Part shown: positions 27,596 through 36,965 of the stretch, in pieces
Numbering within the stretch: position 1 is the stretch's first letter
How the letters are laid out: the number at the start of each line of letters is the position of its first letter
NCBI GenBank assembly: GCA_030066855.1
Contig: JASJAU010000013.1
Coordinates: 1-64,000, forward strand
Reading direction: 5' to 3'
Source of the DNA: Paracoccaceae bacterium
Lineage (GTDB): Bacteria > Pseudomonadota > Alphaproteobacteria > Rhodobacterales > Rhodobacteraceae
DNA: 64,000 bases
Notes under the pieces: generated by a model
Databases searched by the model: none
What the model was told of the DNA's origin: nothing
The model's input: the letters and a program-made list of their open reading frames with translations, nothing else
Position numbers and translations under genes: made by a program

Positions 27596-28269
27596 TCGGC
27601 CCTCCCAAGGCCGCGATGATCTTCTGCGCCGGGTTCGGGACCCGCATGGGCGCCCTCACCCGCGAGACGCCGAAACCTCTCCTGAGGCTGAAGGGCCAAC
27701 CGCTGGTCGATCACGCTGCAAACCTCACGCGGGAGGCCGGTATCGAGACCATCGTCGCCAACACCCACTACCTCTATGACCAGATGGAGGCGCATCTCAC
27801 CCGGATCGGCGTCACGCCCATTCGCGAGACGCCAGATATTCTCGACACTGGCGGCGGGCTCAAAGCAGCGCTGCCGCTTCTGGGACCCGACCCGGTCGCG
27901 ACGCTCAATCCCGACGCGGCGTGGCGCGGCCCCAATCCGCTTTCCGCGCTCGCCTCAGCCTGGCGGCAAGGTATGAGCGCCCTGCTGCTGGTGGTCCCGC
28001 GCACCCGCGCCCTGCAGCGCCAGGGCGCCGGCGACTTCGACATGACCGGCAACCGGCTCTCTCGCGGCGGCGGTTATGTCTACACGGGCGCGCAGATTCT
28101 GGACACGCGGCGCCTTTCTGAGATCGACCGTCCCGCTTTCTCGCTCAATCTCTTTTGGGACCTCTTGGACGCGAAATCCGGAATCCACGGATTGGTCTAT
28201 GACGGCGACTGGTGCGATATCGGCCACCCCGAAGGCCTCAAGGCGGCGGAAGCGCTGATCGATGTTTGA
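27592..28269 (+). CDS. murU: MurNAc-1-phosphate uridylyltransferase-like nucleotidyltransferase
   Basis: 225 aa from the ATG that overlaps the tsaE stop. The NTP-transferase fold opens with MIFCAGFGTRMGALTRETPK, including the signature GxGTRM and the Lys. ILDTGGGLKAALPLL and the C-terminal WCDIGHPEGL follow. In the cell-wall recycling shunt MurU makes UDP-MurNAc from MurNAc-1-phosphate supplied by the kinase AmgK. The amgK gene that often sits between tsaE and murU is not here. The addB start lies inside its last codons (8-base overlap). Confidence 0.85.
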   Translation: MIGPPKAAMIFCAGFGTRMGALTRETPKPLLRLKGQPLVDHAANLTREAGIETIVANTHYLYDQMEAHLTRIGVTPIRETPDILDTGGGLKAALPLLGPDPVATLNPDAAWRGPNPLSALASAWRQGMSALLLVVPRTRALQRQGAGDFDMTGNRLSRGGGYVYTGAQILDTRRLSEIDRPAFSLNLFWDLLDAKSGIHGLVYDGDWCDIGHPEGLKAAEALIDV

Positions 28270-31216
28270 GGGCAGTCGCCTGCCCCGGGTTTACGGCGTC
28301 CCTCCGGGCGTGGATTTCGCCGCGACGCTGGCGCAAGGTCTACTCGCTCGCCTCGGAGGCGCGCCACCTGAGGACATGGCGCGGATCACGATCTTAGTGA
28401 ACAGCCGCAGGATGCAGCGCAGGTTGCGGCAGGCGCTCTCGGACGGAACCGCGCGGCTGCTTCCACGGGTCCTGCTGGTCACGGAGATGGACGAGCTTGT
28501 ACCCGAGGCCGCGCTGCCGGACGCGGCGCCGGATCTCACGCGCCTCCTTGACCTGTCTGAACTGATCGAGGCGCTGTTGGACGCTGACCCGTCTCTGGCG
28601 CCTCAATCCGCGCGTTTCGATTTCGCCGAAAGCCTGGACGCGCTCTTAGAAGAGATGCATGGCGAAGCGGTCGATCCGTGTGTGATCACAAACCTGAATA
28701 CCAGCGACCTCTCCGGTCATTGGGAGCGATCCCGCGGCTTCCTGCAGATCGTCGAGACCTATGCAAGGTCCGCCCGACGCGAGATCCAGTCCAGCGAGGC
28801 GCGCCGCCGCGCCGCGACGGAAGCTCTGATCCGAAAATGGGAGAGATCTCCGCCTGAAGCCCCCGTGATTCTTGCGGGCTCGACGGGCTCGCGCGCGACG
28901 ACGGCGGAGTTGATGCGAGCCGTAGCCCGTCTCGATAGCGGTGCGGTCCTTCTGCCAGGGTTCGATTTCACGACGCCCGCATCCGCGTGGGAGAGGTTGA
29001 CCGAAGGCGACGGGCTGGAAGACCATCCGCAGTTCCGCTTTGCGAGATTTCTCGAAAACCTCGACATCGCGAAAGAGGACGTGGCGCGCTGGACGGACGA
29101 AAATGGCGACATTGAGCGCAACACTTTGATTTCGTTGTCTCTGAGGCCAGCTCCGGTCACCGATCAATGGATGGTGGAAGGCCGGCGGTTCAAGGACCTG
29201 CGCACCACCGTCAAGGACCTGTCGCTGATCCAGGCGCCCAACCCGAGGTACGAGGCGCAGGCGATCGCGGTGGCCTTGAGAGACGCTGTGCGCGATGGCA
29301 AGACCGCCGCTTTGATCACTCCCGACCGGACCCTTGGGCGGCGCGTCGCCGCCGCATTGCTGCGCTGGGACATCGTGGCCGACGACAGCGCCGGGCGGCC
29401 TCTCGGCCAAACGGCGCCCGGACGGTTTCTGCGCCAGGTCAGCGCCCTGATTGCCGGCGAGATTTCGGCAGAGGCGCTGATCGCGCTCCTCAAGCATCCC
29501 ATCGCGAATTCCGGTGACATTCGGGGCGAGCATCTAAACTTCACCCGCGAGTTCGAGCTCTACCTCCGCCGCAAAAAACTGGCCTCGGTCGGACCCGGCG
29601 CGCTTTCTGGTTTCGCCAAGACATCCAGTTCAACGAACCGCCGCGCTTGGGGGGACTGGGTGGCGGCGCTCCTGTCCGAGCTGCAACGTCCGGTCCAGGC
29701 AACATTTACCGCATGCGCGACGCGCCATCTCGCGCTCGCGGAGGCCATCGCGCGCGGCCCTGATGACCTTGGCGCCGGCAAACTCTGGGAAGAGGCCGCG
29801 GGACGGGAGGCGAAGGCGGTCATGGAGGCGCTTGCCGAACAGGCTTCCGAAGCGCAAAGGCTGGATTTCAGTGACTATCAAAGGCTTTCTGACCGCGTTT
29901 TGGCGGCCGCAAACGCGCGCAGCACGGACAGCGCGCGACCGGACGTCATGATCTGGGGAACGCTGGAGGCCCGCGTGCAAGGCGCCGACCTGGTCATACT
30001 CGGCGGCTTGAACGAAGGCGTATGGCCCGCCCGTCCAGACCCGGATCCCTGGCTGAATCGCCGGATGCGCCGCGAGGCGGGGCTGTTATCACCAGAACGG
30101 CAAACCGGTCTCTCCGCGCATGACTACCAACAGGCGGTTGGCGCCAATTCGGTCATTCTTTCCCGAGCCCGAAAGGATGAAGAGGCCGAGACCGTTCCGT
30201 CCCGGTGGCTGAACCGCCTCACCAATCTTCTGAACGGACTGCCGGAGCAGTACGGTCCTGACGCATTGAAGTCCATGAAGCGCGAAGGCGACCGGTTGCT
30301 TGCTGCGGCGGAGGCGCTTGATCTGCCCGCGAAGACGGTCGATCGCGCCCAGCGCCCGGCACCCGTGCCGCCTGTCGAGGCCCGACCCAAGGTGTACTCG
30401 GTAACGGACATCGAACGCTTGATCCGCGATCCCTACGCCATCTACGCCAAACGCGTGCTGGGTCTGCGGCGGCTGGACCCGCTGCGACCCAAACCGACGG
30501 CCGCATTCAAGGGCGAGGTGTTTCATCTCATCATGAAGGCAGCGCTCGAGGCGGGACCTTACTCTGACGCCGCGGATATTGAGAATTCTCTGCTCCTCCA
30601 AGCCAATAGGATTCTCAGTCAGATCGTGCCCTGGCCCGCCACACAGCGCCATTGGATGGGCCATATCGAGACAATCGCTCAAGACTTCTCGAAACAGGAG
30701 ATGGCGCGGGAGCGGCGCGCAAGCCCGTTCGCGTTCGAAGTCAAAGGGCGGATGCCGATCGATGGCCTTCCTGTCGAGATCATCGGCACCGCCGACCGGC
30801 TCGACCGCGCCCGGGACGGCTCGCTGGTTATCTACGACTACAAGACGGGCGCGCCCCCGAAGATGCCCCAGGTGCGGCATTTCCACAAACAGCTGCTGAT
30901 CGAAGCCGTCATGGCCGAGCGCGGGTCGTTCGAGGGCATCCGCGGGGCGCACGTGTCTCGGGTCGGCTATATCGGGCTCGACCGCGCCCTGATCAGCTAT
31001 GACATCCCGACCGAAAAGAGTGACGAGGGAGACTTCAGAACAGGGGCTATTTCAGGGGAATTGGCCGCTTTGATTCGCGCATACCATCAAGAAACTCAGC
31101 CCTTCCCGTCCCGGCGCGCGATGGAAAAGGTCCGTTGGGAGGGCGACTATGACCATCTGGCGCGGTTCGGCGAATGGGACGACTCGCAGGACGCGGTAGT
31201 GGTGCGTTTGACATGA
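28262..31216 (+). CDS. addB: AddB subunit of double-strand-break repair helicase-nuclease
   Basis: 984 aa. With AddA it processes DNA ends for RecA-dependent repair, the alphaproteobacterial counterpart of RecBCD. The N-terminus (ARITILVNSRRMQRRLRQAL) has no Walker A, as in alphaproteobacterial AddB. The C-terminal nuclease has VYSVTDIERLIRDPY, GEVFHLIMK and the catalytic LVIYDYKTGAPPK. The first Fe-S cysteine position of Bacillus-type AddB is replaced (DPY rather than CPF). Coupled to murU and addA by overlaps. Confidence 0.94.
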   Translation: MFEGSRLPRVYGVPPGVDFAATLAQGLLARLGGAPPEDMARITILVNSRRMQRRLRQALSDGTARLLPRVLLVTEMDELVPEAALPDAAPDLTRLLDLSELIEALLDADPSLAPQSARFDFAESLDALLEEMHGEAVDPCVITNLNTSDLSGHWERSRGFLQIVETYARSARREIQSSEARRRAATEALIRKWERSPPEAPVILAGSTGSRATTAELMRAVARLDSGAVLLPGFDFTTPASAWERLTEGDGLEDHPQFRFARFLENLDIAKEDVARWTDENGDIERNTLISLSLRPAPVTDQWMVEGRRFKDLRTTVKDLSLIQAPNPRYEAQAIAVALRDAVRDGKTAALITPDRTLGRRVAAALLRWDIVADDSAGRPLGQTAPGRFLRQVSALIAGEISAEALIALLKHPIANSGDIRGEHLNFTREFELYLRRKKLASVGPGALSGFAKTSSSTNRRAWGDWVAALLSELQRPVQATFTACATRHLALAEAIARGPDDLGAGKLWEEAAGREAKAVMEALAEQASEAQRLDFSDYQRLSDRVLAAANARSTDSARPDVMIWGTLEARVQGADLVILGGLNEGVWPARPDPDPWLNRRMRREAGLLSPERQTGLSAHDYQQAVGANSVILSRARKDEEAETVPSRWLNRLTNLLNGLPEQYGPDALKSMKREGDRLLAAAEALDLPAKTVDRAQRPAPVPPVEARPKVYSVTDIERLIRDPYAIYAKRVLGLRRLDPLRPKPTAAFKGEVFHLIMKAALEAGPYSDAADIENSLLLQANRILSQIVPWPATQRHWMGHIETIAQDFSKQEMARERRASPFAFEVKGRMPIDGLPVEIIGTADRLDRARDGSLVIYDYKTGAPPKMPQVRHFHKQLLIEAVMAERGSFEGIRGAHVSRVGYIGLDRALISYDIPTEKSDEGDFRTGAISGELAALIRAYHQETQPFPSRRAMEKVRWEGDYDHLARFGEWDDSQDAVVVRLT

Positions 31217-34200
31217 CGCTCAACGACGCGACCCTCGCTCAGAATGCGGCGGCCGACCCCGATATCTCGACTTGGCTGTCCGCCAACGCCGGGTCGGGCA
31301 AGACCCGGGTTCTGACCGACAGAGTCGCGCGTTTGCTCCTGCGGGGCGCGAGCCCGCAGAACATCCTTTGCCTGACCTACACCAAGGCGGCGGCGGGAGA
31401 GATGCAGAACCGACTTTTCCGCAACCTTGGCAGCTGGGCCATGCTGCCGGACGAGAAACTGCGGGAGGAGCTGCAGGGCCTGGGCGAGAAGGCGCCGGAG
31501 GACCTGTCCCGCGCGCGAACGCTCTTCGCAAGCGCCATCGAGACGCCCGGCGGCCTGAAAATCCAGACGATCCACTCCTTCTGCGCCGGGCTTCTGCGGC
31601 AATTTCCGCTGGAAGCCGGAGTCTCACCCCAGTTCCGCGAGCTGGACGAGAAGGGGCGGCTCGAGCTGATCGAACAAGTTCTCGACCAGATGGCGGAAAC
31701 TTCGGCAGACGCCCTGACCGGCATCGCTCGTCAGTATTCGGGGGCATCGCTTGCGGATCTCGCGGACGAGATTGTCGCCTCCGCCGAGAGCTTTGAGCCT
31801 TCAGCGGGCAGCGCCACCATCCGGACGGCGTTCGGTCTCGAGGACGGCGTCGATGAGGTCTCAATCCTTTCCGCGCTGTCGGAAGACGACCTCGAACTCG
31901 CGAAATCCGTCGCGGCAATCCTTGCTGTCGAAGGGTCCAAACAGGATCAGGCGTTCGCCGCCAAACTTTCGCTCCTCGGCGAGTCACCCCAAGTCTCGAC
32001 GCTCATGATCCTTGAAGATGTCCTTCTCCTCAAAAAGGACGGATCGCCCAAGATCGACAAGTTCCCAACCAAACCCATGCGGGACGGCCCAGTTGCGCCG
32101 TACATCGCGCGTCTGAACGATCTGATGGAGCGGGTCGCCGAGGCGCGTGAAGCGCGTCTGGCTTTGGATGCAGCAAGAAAAACGCGTGTTCTCAATGACT
32201 TCGCTAAAGCGCTGTTGCCGGCCTATCAGGACGCGAAGCAGGCCGCCGGCGTTCTCGATTTCGACGATCTCATCCGGCTTGCCCGCGCACTTCTGACAGA
32301 TCGCTCGCTCGAATGGGTGCTCTATCGTCTGGACGGCCGGATCGACCATATTCTGGTCGACGAGGCGCAGGACACGAGCCCCGGTCAGTGGCAGGTGATC
32401 AAAGCGCTCGCCGCCGAGATCAGCGCGGGCGAGGGGGCGAGGGGCGGCATGCCACGGTCGATCTTCGTTGTCGGAGACAAGAAACAGTCGATCTACAGCT
32501 TTCAGGGCGCCGACGCCCGGGTCTTCGACACGATGTCCGATCATTTCCTGCGCCAGATGGGTGAGAGCGGCCGGATTGAAAGCAAAGAGCTTCTCCACTC
32601 CTTCCGATCTTCGAGCGCGGTGTTGTCGGGCGTGGATTTCACGTTTCGGCAAAACGCGCTTCTCGGCGTCCCGGCCGACCTGCAACATCGCGCGTTTTTT
32701 GGCGACCTGCCGGGCCGCATCGATCTTTGGCCGCTTGAGCCGACGCCGGAGAAAGCGGAACAACCACCCTGGTACGACCCGGTTGACCGGGTGTCGCCCA
32801 ACGCCGCGCCTGTCGCGCTCGCCGAGCGGTTGGCGCGGACCATCCGCGACATGCTCGATTCAGGCACTATTCCGGGGGATAATGGCCAATTCCGGCGCAT
32901 TCGACCCGGAGATTTCCTCATTCTCGTGCAACGCCGCTCCGACTTGTTCGATCACATCATCCGGGCGTGCAAGGCGCTGGGCTTGCCGATGGCGGGGGCC
33001 GACAGGTTGAAGATCAACGGCGCGCTCGCGGTGCGCGATCTCATGGCTCTGATTTCATTTCTCGCCTTGCCGGAGGATGACTTGTCGCTGGCAGCGGCGC
33101 TTCGGTCGCCACTGTTTGGGTGGTCTGAAGCCGAACTTTTCGATCTCGCTGCCAACCGCGAGAAGGAAAACGGCGAGCAGCCTTATCTTTGGGCCGAACT
33201 TCGCAACCGGCAGGGCGATTTCGCCCGGACCCATCACATGCTCTCGGCGCTTCGCGACCAGGCGGATTTCCTGCGTCCCTACGAGCTGCTCGAAGTCGTT
33301 CTCTCGCGATGGAAGGGGAGGGAGAACCTCACAGCGCGTCTCGGTCCGGAGGCGGAGGACGGCATCGATGAACTTCTGAACCAGGCGCTGGCCTATGAGA
33401 TGGCCGAGACTACCAGCCTGACGGGGTTTCTCTCCCGGGTGCAGGAGGAGGAGATTGAGATCAAACGCCAGTCAGACGCGGGCGGCGATCTGATCCGTGT
33501 GATGACCGTTCATGGCGCGAAGGGTCTCGAATCCGAGATCGTCATCCTGCCCGACACGGTTCGCGCGCCGCCACAAAAGGTCGGCGCCTTTGTGACGTCT
33601 CGCGCCGGTCTTCCGGTCTGGTCGCTTGCGAACGACGTTGCTCCTCTTTTGGTGCGCGAGGCGAAGGAAGACGCTCGGAAGTTGGAAGAGGAGGAGCGCC
33701 AAAGGCTTCTCTATGTCGCAATGACGCGGGCGAAGTCCTGGCTGATCGTTTGCGGGGCGCAATCTGAGCGGAAGCAGAGCGCCAAGACCTGGCATGACGT
33801 AGTACGGGAAGGTCTTGAAGCGGCGGGCGCCGAGTGGACGGCTGACGTGGAGCGCTCGGTTCTGAGGCTCCAGCATCTGAACTGGCGGGAAGACGTAACC
33901 GAAGTCGCGCGGCCGGCCGAGCCCCATACAGAGGAGCTCCTGGATGCCCGGGAATGGGGGCCGCCACCGCCCGCGCAGGTCTCGGACGAGGTTTCGCCTT
34001 CCGATCTGGGGGGCGCCAAGGCGATCGGCGGCGAGGGCGGCGAAGGTGACGAGGACGCTCTTAGGAAGGGCCGGATGATCCACCGCCTGCTGGAAATGCT
34101 GCCCGTGGTCGCTCGTGAAAACTGGCATGAGACAACAATCAATCTGCTGTCAAGCGGACCCGGCCGCGCCGAGGAGGAGGAGGCGGACGTGTTCTTGTCT

Positions 34201-34563
34201 AAAGCATCCTCGATTCTGGCTGCCCATCCCGAAGTCTTCGCGCCCGAGACGCTTGCCGAGGTCGAGCTGACCGCGTTCCTGCCGACTCTCGATAGGAAGA
34301 TGGCTGGCGCGATCGATCGGCTGATCGTCTCTGACGATGTGATCACAATCGTAGACTTCAAATCCAACGCTATCGTTCCCACTGCCCCAGGGCAGACGCC
34401 AGAAGGCATTTTGAGGCAAATGGGCGCCTATCTGGAAGCCGCCGAGCAAATCTGGCCCGGCCGGCGGATCGAGCTGAAGATCCTCTGGACAGAAACTGGC
34501 GAGCTCATGGTGTTGGAGCACGGTATCGTGAGGCAGGCGTTGGCCCGCGCTACCACATCTTGA
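31213..34563 (+). CDS. addA: AddA subunit of double-strand-break repair helicase-nuclease
   Basis: 1116 aa from the ATG overlapping the addB stop; upstream in-frame codons lie inside addB. It is a UvrD-type helicase with Walker A SANAGSGKTRVL near residue 30, LTYTKAAAGEM, HILVDEAQDTSPGQW (Walker B), VGDKKQSIYSFQGAD, TVHGAKGLE and LYVAMTRAK. The C-terminal RecB-like nuclease has ITIVDFKSNAI. Order and size fit AddA. trxA follows after a short gap with its own probable promoter. Confidence 0.96.
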   Translation: MTLNDATLAQNAAADPDISTWLSANAGSGKTRVLTDRVARLLLRGASPQNILCLTYTKAAAGEMQNRLFRNLGSWAMLPDEKLREELQGLGEKAPEDLSRARTLFASAIETPGGLKIQTIHSFCAGLLRQFPLEAGVSPQFRELDEKGRLELIEQVLDQMAETSADALTGIARQYSGASLADLADEIVASAESFEPSAGSATIRTAFGLEDGVDEVSILSALSEDDLELAKSVAAILAVEGSKQDQAFAAKLSLLGESPQVSTLMILEDVLLLKKDGSPKIDKFPTKPMRDGPVAPYIARLNDLMERVAEAREARLALDAARKTRVLNDFAKALLPAYQDAKQAAGVLDFDDLIRLARALLTDRSLEWVLYRLDGRIDHILVDEAQDTSPGQWQVIKALAAEISAGEGARGGMPRSIFVVGDKKQSIYSFQGADARVFDTMSDHFLRQMGESGRIESKELLHSFRSSSAVLSGVDFTFRQNALLGVPADLQHRAFFGDLPGRIDLWPLEPTPEKAEQPPWYDPVDRVSPNAAPVALAERLARTIRDMLDSGTIPGDNGQFRRIRPGDFLILVQRRSDLFDHIIRACKALGLPMAGADRLKINGALAVRDLMALISFLALPEDDLSLAAALRSPLFGWSEAELFDLAANREKENGEQPYLWAELRNRQGDFARTHHMLSALRDQADFLRPYELLEVVLSRWKGRENLTARLGPEAEDGIDELLNQALAYEMAETTSLTGFLSRVQEEEIEIKRQSDAGGDLIRVMTVHGAKGLESEIVILPDTVRAPPQKVGAFVTSRAGLPVWSLANDVAPLLVREAKEDARKLEEEERQRLLYVAMTRAKSWLIVCGAQSERKQSAKTWHDVVREGLEAAGAEWTADVERSVLRLQHLNWREDVTEVARPAEPHTEELLDAREWGPPPPAQVSDEVSPSDLGGAKAIGGEGGEGDEDALRKGRMIHRLLEMLPVVARENWHETTINLLSSGPGRAEEEEADVFLSKASSILAAHPEVFAPETLAEVELTAFLPTLDRKMAGAIDRLIVSDDVITIVDFKSNAIVPTAPGQTPEGILRQMGAYLEAAEQIWPGRRIELKILWTETGELMVLEHGIVRQALARATTS

Positions 34564-34588
34564 CCTTTCCTGCACCGGTTCTTACCTT
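34560..34588 (+). promoter_or_regulatory. probable trxA promoter
   Basis: TTGACC (34560-34565), a 17-base spacer and TACCTT (34583-34588) stand about 32 bases before the trxA ATG. The -35 is good and the -10 moderate. Confidence 0.45.
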
Positions 34589-34620
34589 CCCGCACCTGAC
34601 ACGCTGCCAAGGAGCTTGAC

Positions 34621-34941
34621 ATGGCCACCATCGCCGTCACCGACGACACTTTCGACGCTGAAGTCCGCCAGTCGGACGTGCCGGTTGTCGTGGATTTCTG
34701 GGCCGAGTGGTGCGGTCCCTGCAAGATGATCGGACCGGCTCTTGAAGAGCTCGCCGCAGAGTACGAAGGCAAAATCAAGATCGCCAAGGTCAACGTTGAC
34801 GAGAACCCGAATTCTCCCGCGCAAATGGGCGTTCGCGGCATTCCGGCGCTCTTTTTGTTCAAGGACGGAGAGGTCGTCTCGAACAAAACCGGCGCCGCGC
34901 CAAAGGCCGCGCTTAAGGGCTGGATCGACGATACGATCTAA
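34621..34941 (+). CDS. trxA: thioredoxin
   Basis: 106 aa. Cytoplasmic thioredoxin with the active site [13 protein letters not shown] (WCGPC) and the cis-Pro in [13 protein letters not shown]. It reduces disulfides for ribonucleotide reductase, Msr enzymes and others. AAGGAG lies 7 bases before the ATG. It ends the tsaE-murU-addB-addA-trxA run and is followed by a good terminator. Confidence 0.97.
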   Translation: MATIAVTDDTFDAEVRQSDVPVVVDFWAEWCGPCKMIGPALEELAAEYEGKIKIAKVNVDENPNSPAQMGVRGIPALFLFKDGEVVSNKTGAAPKAALKGWIDDTI

Positions 34942-34965
34942 GGCGCGTTTGTTCGCGGAACGGAG

Positions 34966-34989
34966 GGCCGTCCGATAGGGCGGCCTTTT
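34966..34989 (+). terminator. rho-independent terminator after trxA
   Basis: An 8-bp stem GGCCGTCC/GGGCGGCC (one G-U pair) with loop GATA is followed directly by TTTT. It sits 24 bases after the trxA stop. Confidence 0.85.
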
Positions 34990-35065
34990 CGATTCACCCC
35001 GGCAAGACGGCTTGCAGTCACCACCATCGAACCGCATATACCCCCGAAACCAGTGGGAGCAGAGC

Positions 35066-35620
35066 ATGTCCGACGACTTTCCCGGATGGCACGGAACAAC
35101 GATTATCGGCGTCCGCAAAGGCGGCCAGGTGGTGATCGCAGGCGACGGGCAGGTGAGCCTGGGCCAAACCGTGATCAAGGGGACCGCGACGAAGGTCCGG
35201 CGCCTCAGCCCGGGCGGTTACGATGTGATCGCGGGTTTTGCAGGCTCGACCGCTGACGCTTTCACGCTGCTCGAACGGCTCGAGGCGAAACTCGAAGCGA
35301 CGCCCGGCCAGCTGCAAAGGGCCGCCGTCGAGCTGGCCAAAGACTGGCGCACCGACAAGTACCTCCAGAAACTCGAGGCCATGCTGATCGTCACCGACGG
35401 CGCCGAGCTCTACGTGGTCACCGGGGCAGGTGACGTGCTGGAACCCGAGCACAACGTCGCCGCCATCGGCTCCGGCGGGAACTACGCCCTCGCCGCTGCC
35501 CGCGCTTTGGTGGATAGCGATCTCGACGCAGAGTCGGTCGCCCGCCGCGCCATGGCCATCGCCGCCGACATCTGCGTCTACACAAACGGCAACCTGACCG
35601 TCGAAAGCTTGTCTAAATGA
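35066..35620 (+). CDS. hslV: ATP-dependent protease subunit HslV
   Basis: 184 aa from the ATG at 35066, with GGGAG about 6 bases upstream. It is the proteasome-like peptidase of the HslUV complex. It has the catalytic Thr in [12 protein letters not shown], then [18 protein letters not shown] and [23 protein letters not shown]. The active Thr is residue 11, so a ten-residue leader ([10 protein letters not shown]) must be removed. Enterobacterial HslV has only the initiator Met before Thr. The stop overlaps the hslU start. Confidence 0.96.
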   Translation: MSDDFPGWHGTTIIGVRKGGQVVIAGDGQVSLGQTVIKGTATKVRRLSPGGYDVIAGFAGSTADAFTLLERLEAKLEATPGQLQRAAVELAKDWRTDKYLQKLEAMLIVTDGAELYVVTGAGDVLEPEHNVAAIGSGGNYALAAARALVDSDLDAESVARRAMAIAADICVYTNGNLTVESLSK

Positions 35621-36927
35621 CCGACCTTACCCCTCGCGAAATCGTCTCGGAGCTCGACCGGTTCATCATCGGCCAGAAGGACGCCAAACGCGCAGTCGCC
35701 GTCGCGCTTCGCAATCGCTGGCGCAGAAAGCAGCTGTCCGACGACCTGCGGGAAGAGGTCTATCCGAAGAACATCCTGATGATCGGTCCCACAGGGGTCG
35801 GCAAGACCGAGATCAGCCGGCGGCTCGCCAAGCTGGCCCGTGCGCCCTTTCTCAAGGTTGAAGCGACGAAGTTCACCGAGGTTGGCTATGTCGGACGCGA
35901 CGTCGAGCAAATCGTCCGAGACCTGGTCGAGGCAGCCATCACCATGACCCGCGAGCTGATGCGCGAGGACGTCAAAGCCGCCGCCCATCAGGCCGCCGAA
36001 GACCGTGTTCTTGCCGCTGTCGCGGGAGAGCACGCGCGCGAGCAAACGCTTGAGATGTTCCGCAAGAAGCTCAGGGACGGCGAGCTGGACGATACGGTGA
36101 TAGAGCTCGACATCGCCGAAACCGCCAATCCGTTCCAGGGCATGGAGCTTCCCGGTATGCAGCCAGGGCAGGGGGGCGCAGGGTTTGATCTGGGCGCGCT
36201 CTTTGGGAAGGGTTTTCCCGGCCGGACCGTTCGCAAGAAGATGACTGTCGCGCAAAGCTATGAGATTCTGATCGGGGAGGAGGCCGACAAACTACTCGAT
36301 GACGAAACGGTCAAGAAGGCGGCGCTGGAATCGGTCGAGCAGAACGGGATCGTTTTTCTCGACGAGATCGACAAGGTAACGGCCCGCTCGGAGACACGCG
36401 GCGCCGATGTGAGCCGGGAAGGAGTGCAGCGCGACCTGCTGCCCCTGATTGAGGGAACCACGGTCTCTACAAAATACGGTCCAGTCAAAACCGACCATAT
36501 CCTCTTCATCGCCTCCGGCGCGTTCCACATCGCCAAACCGTCTGATCTGCTCCCCGAGCTTCAAGGCCGACTGCCAATCCGCGTGAACCTCCGGGCGCTG
36601 ACGGAAGAGGATTTCGTGCGCATCCTGACCGAAACCGACAATGCGCTGACACTTCAATACACGGCCCTCATGGGTACCGAAGAGCTGACGGTCGAGTTTG
36701 CCCAGGACGGGATCGCCGCGCTCGCCCATATCGCCGCTGAGGTCAACCAATCGGTTGAAAACATCGGCGCGCGGCGGCTCTACACGGTGATGGAGCGCGT
36801 TTTCGAGGATCTGAGCTTCACGGCTCCCGACCGGGCCGGCGAGAAGATCATCATCGACGCGGCCTTCGTCGAGGCGAACCTCGGCGAGCTGGCCAAGAGC
36901 GCCGACATGAGCCGCTACGTCCTTTAG
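35617..36927 (+). CDS. hslU: HslU ATPase subunit
   Basis: 436 aa. AAA+ unfoldase that feeds HslV. Walker A is in [15 protein letters not shown] (about 55-69), Walker B in [16 protein letters not shown], with an I-domain between them and the pore motif GYVGRD. The C-terminus (SADMSRYVL) has the hydrophobic tail that docks into HslV. It is translationally coupled to hslV (ATGA). Confidence 0.97.
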   Translation: MTDLTPREIVSELDRFIIGQKDAKRAVAVALRNRWRRKQLSDDLREEVYPKNILMIGPTGVGKTEISRRLAKLARAPFLKVEATKFTEVGYVGRDVEQIVRDLVEAAITMTRELMREDVKAAAHQAAEDRVLAAVAGEHAREQTLEMFRKKLRDGELDDTVIELDIAETANPFQGMELPGMQPGQGGAGFDLGALFGKGFPGRTVRKKMTVAQSYEILIGEEADKLLDDETVKKAALESVEQNGIVFLDEIDKVTARSETRGADVSREGVQRDLLPLIEGTTVSTKYGPVKTDHILFIASGAFHIAKPSDLLPELQGRLPIRVNLRALTEEDFVRILTETDNALTLQYTALMGTEELTVEFAQDGIAALAHIAAEVNQSVENIGARRLYTVMERVFEDLSFTAPDRAGEKIIIDAAFVEANLGELAKSADMSRYVL

Positions 36928-36965
36928 GGCTTTTCAAGGCCGCCAAACGGGCAGAGGAAGGGGCC

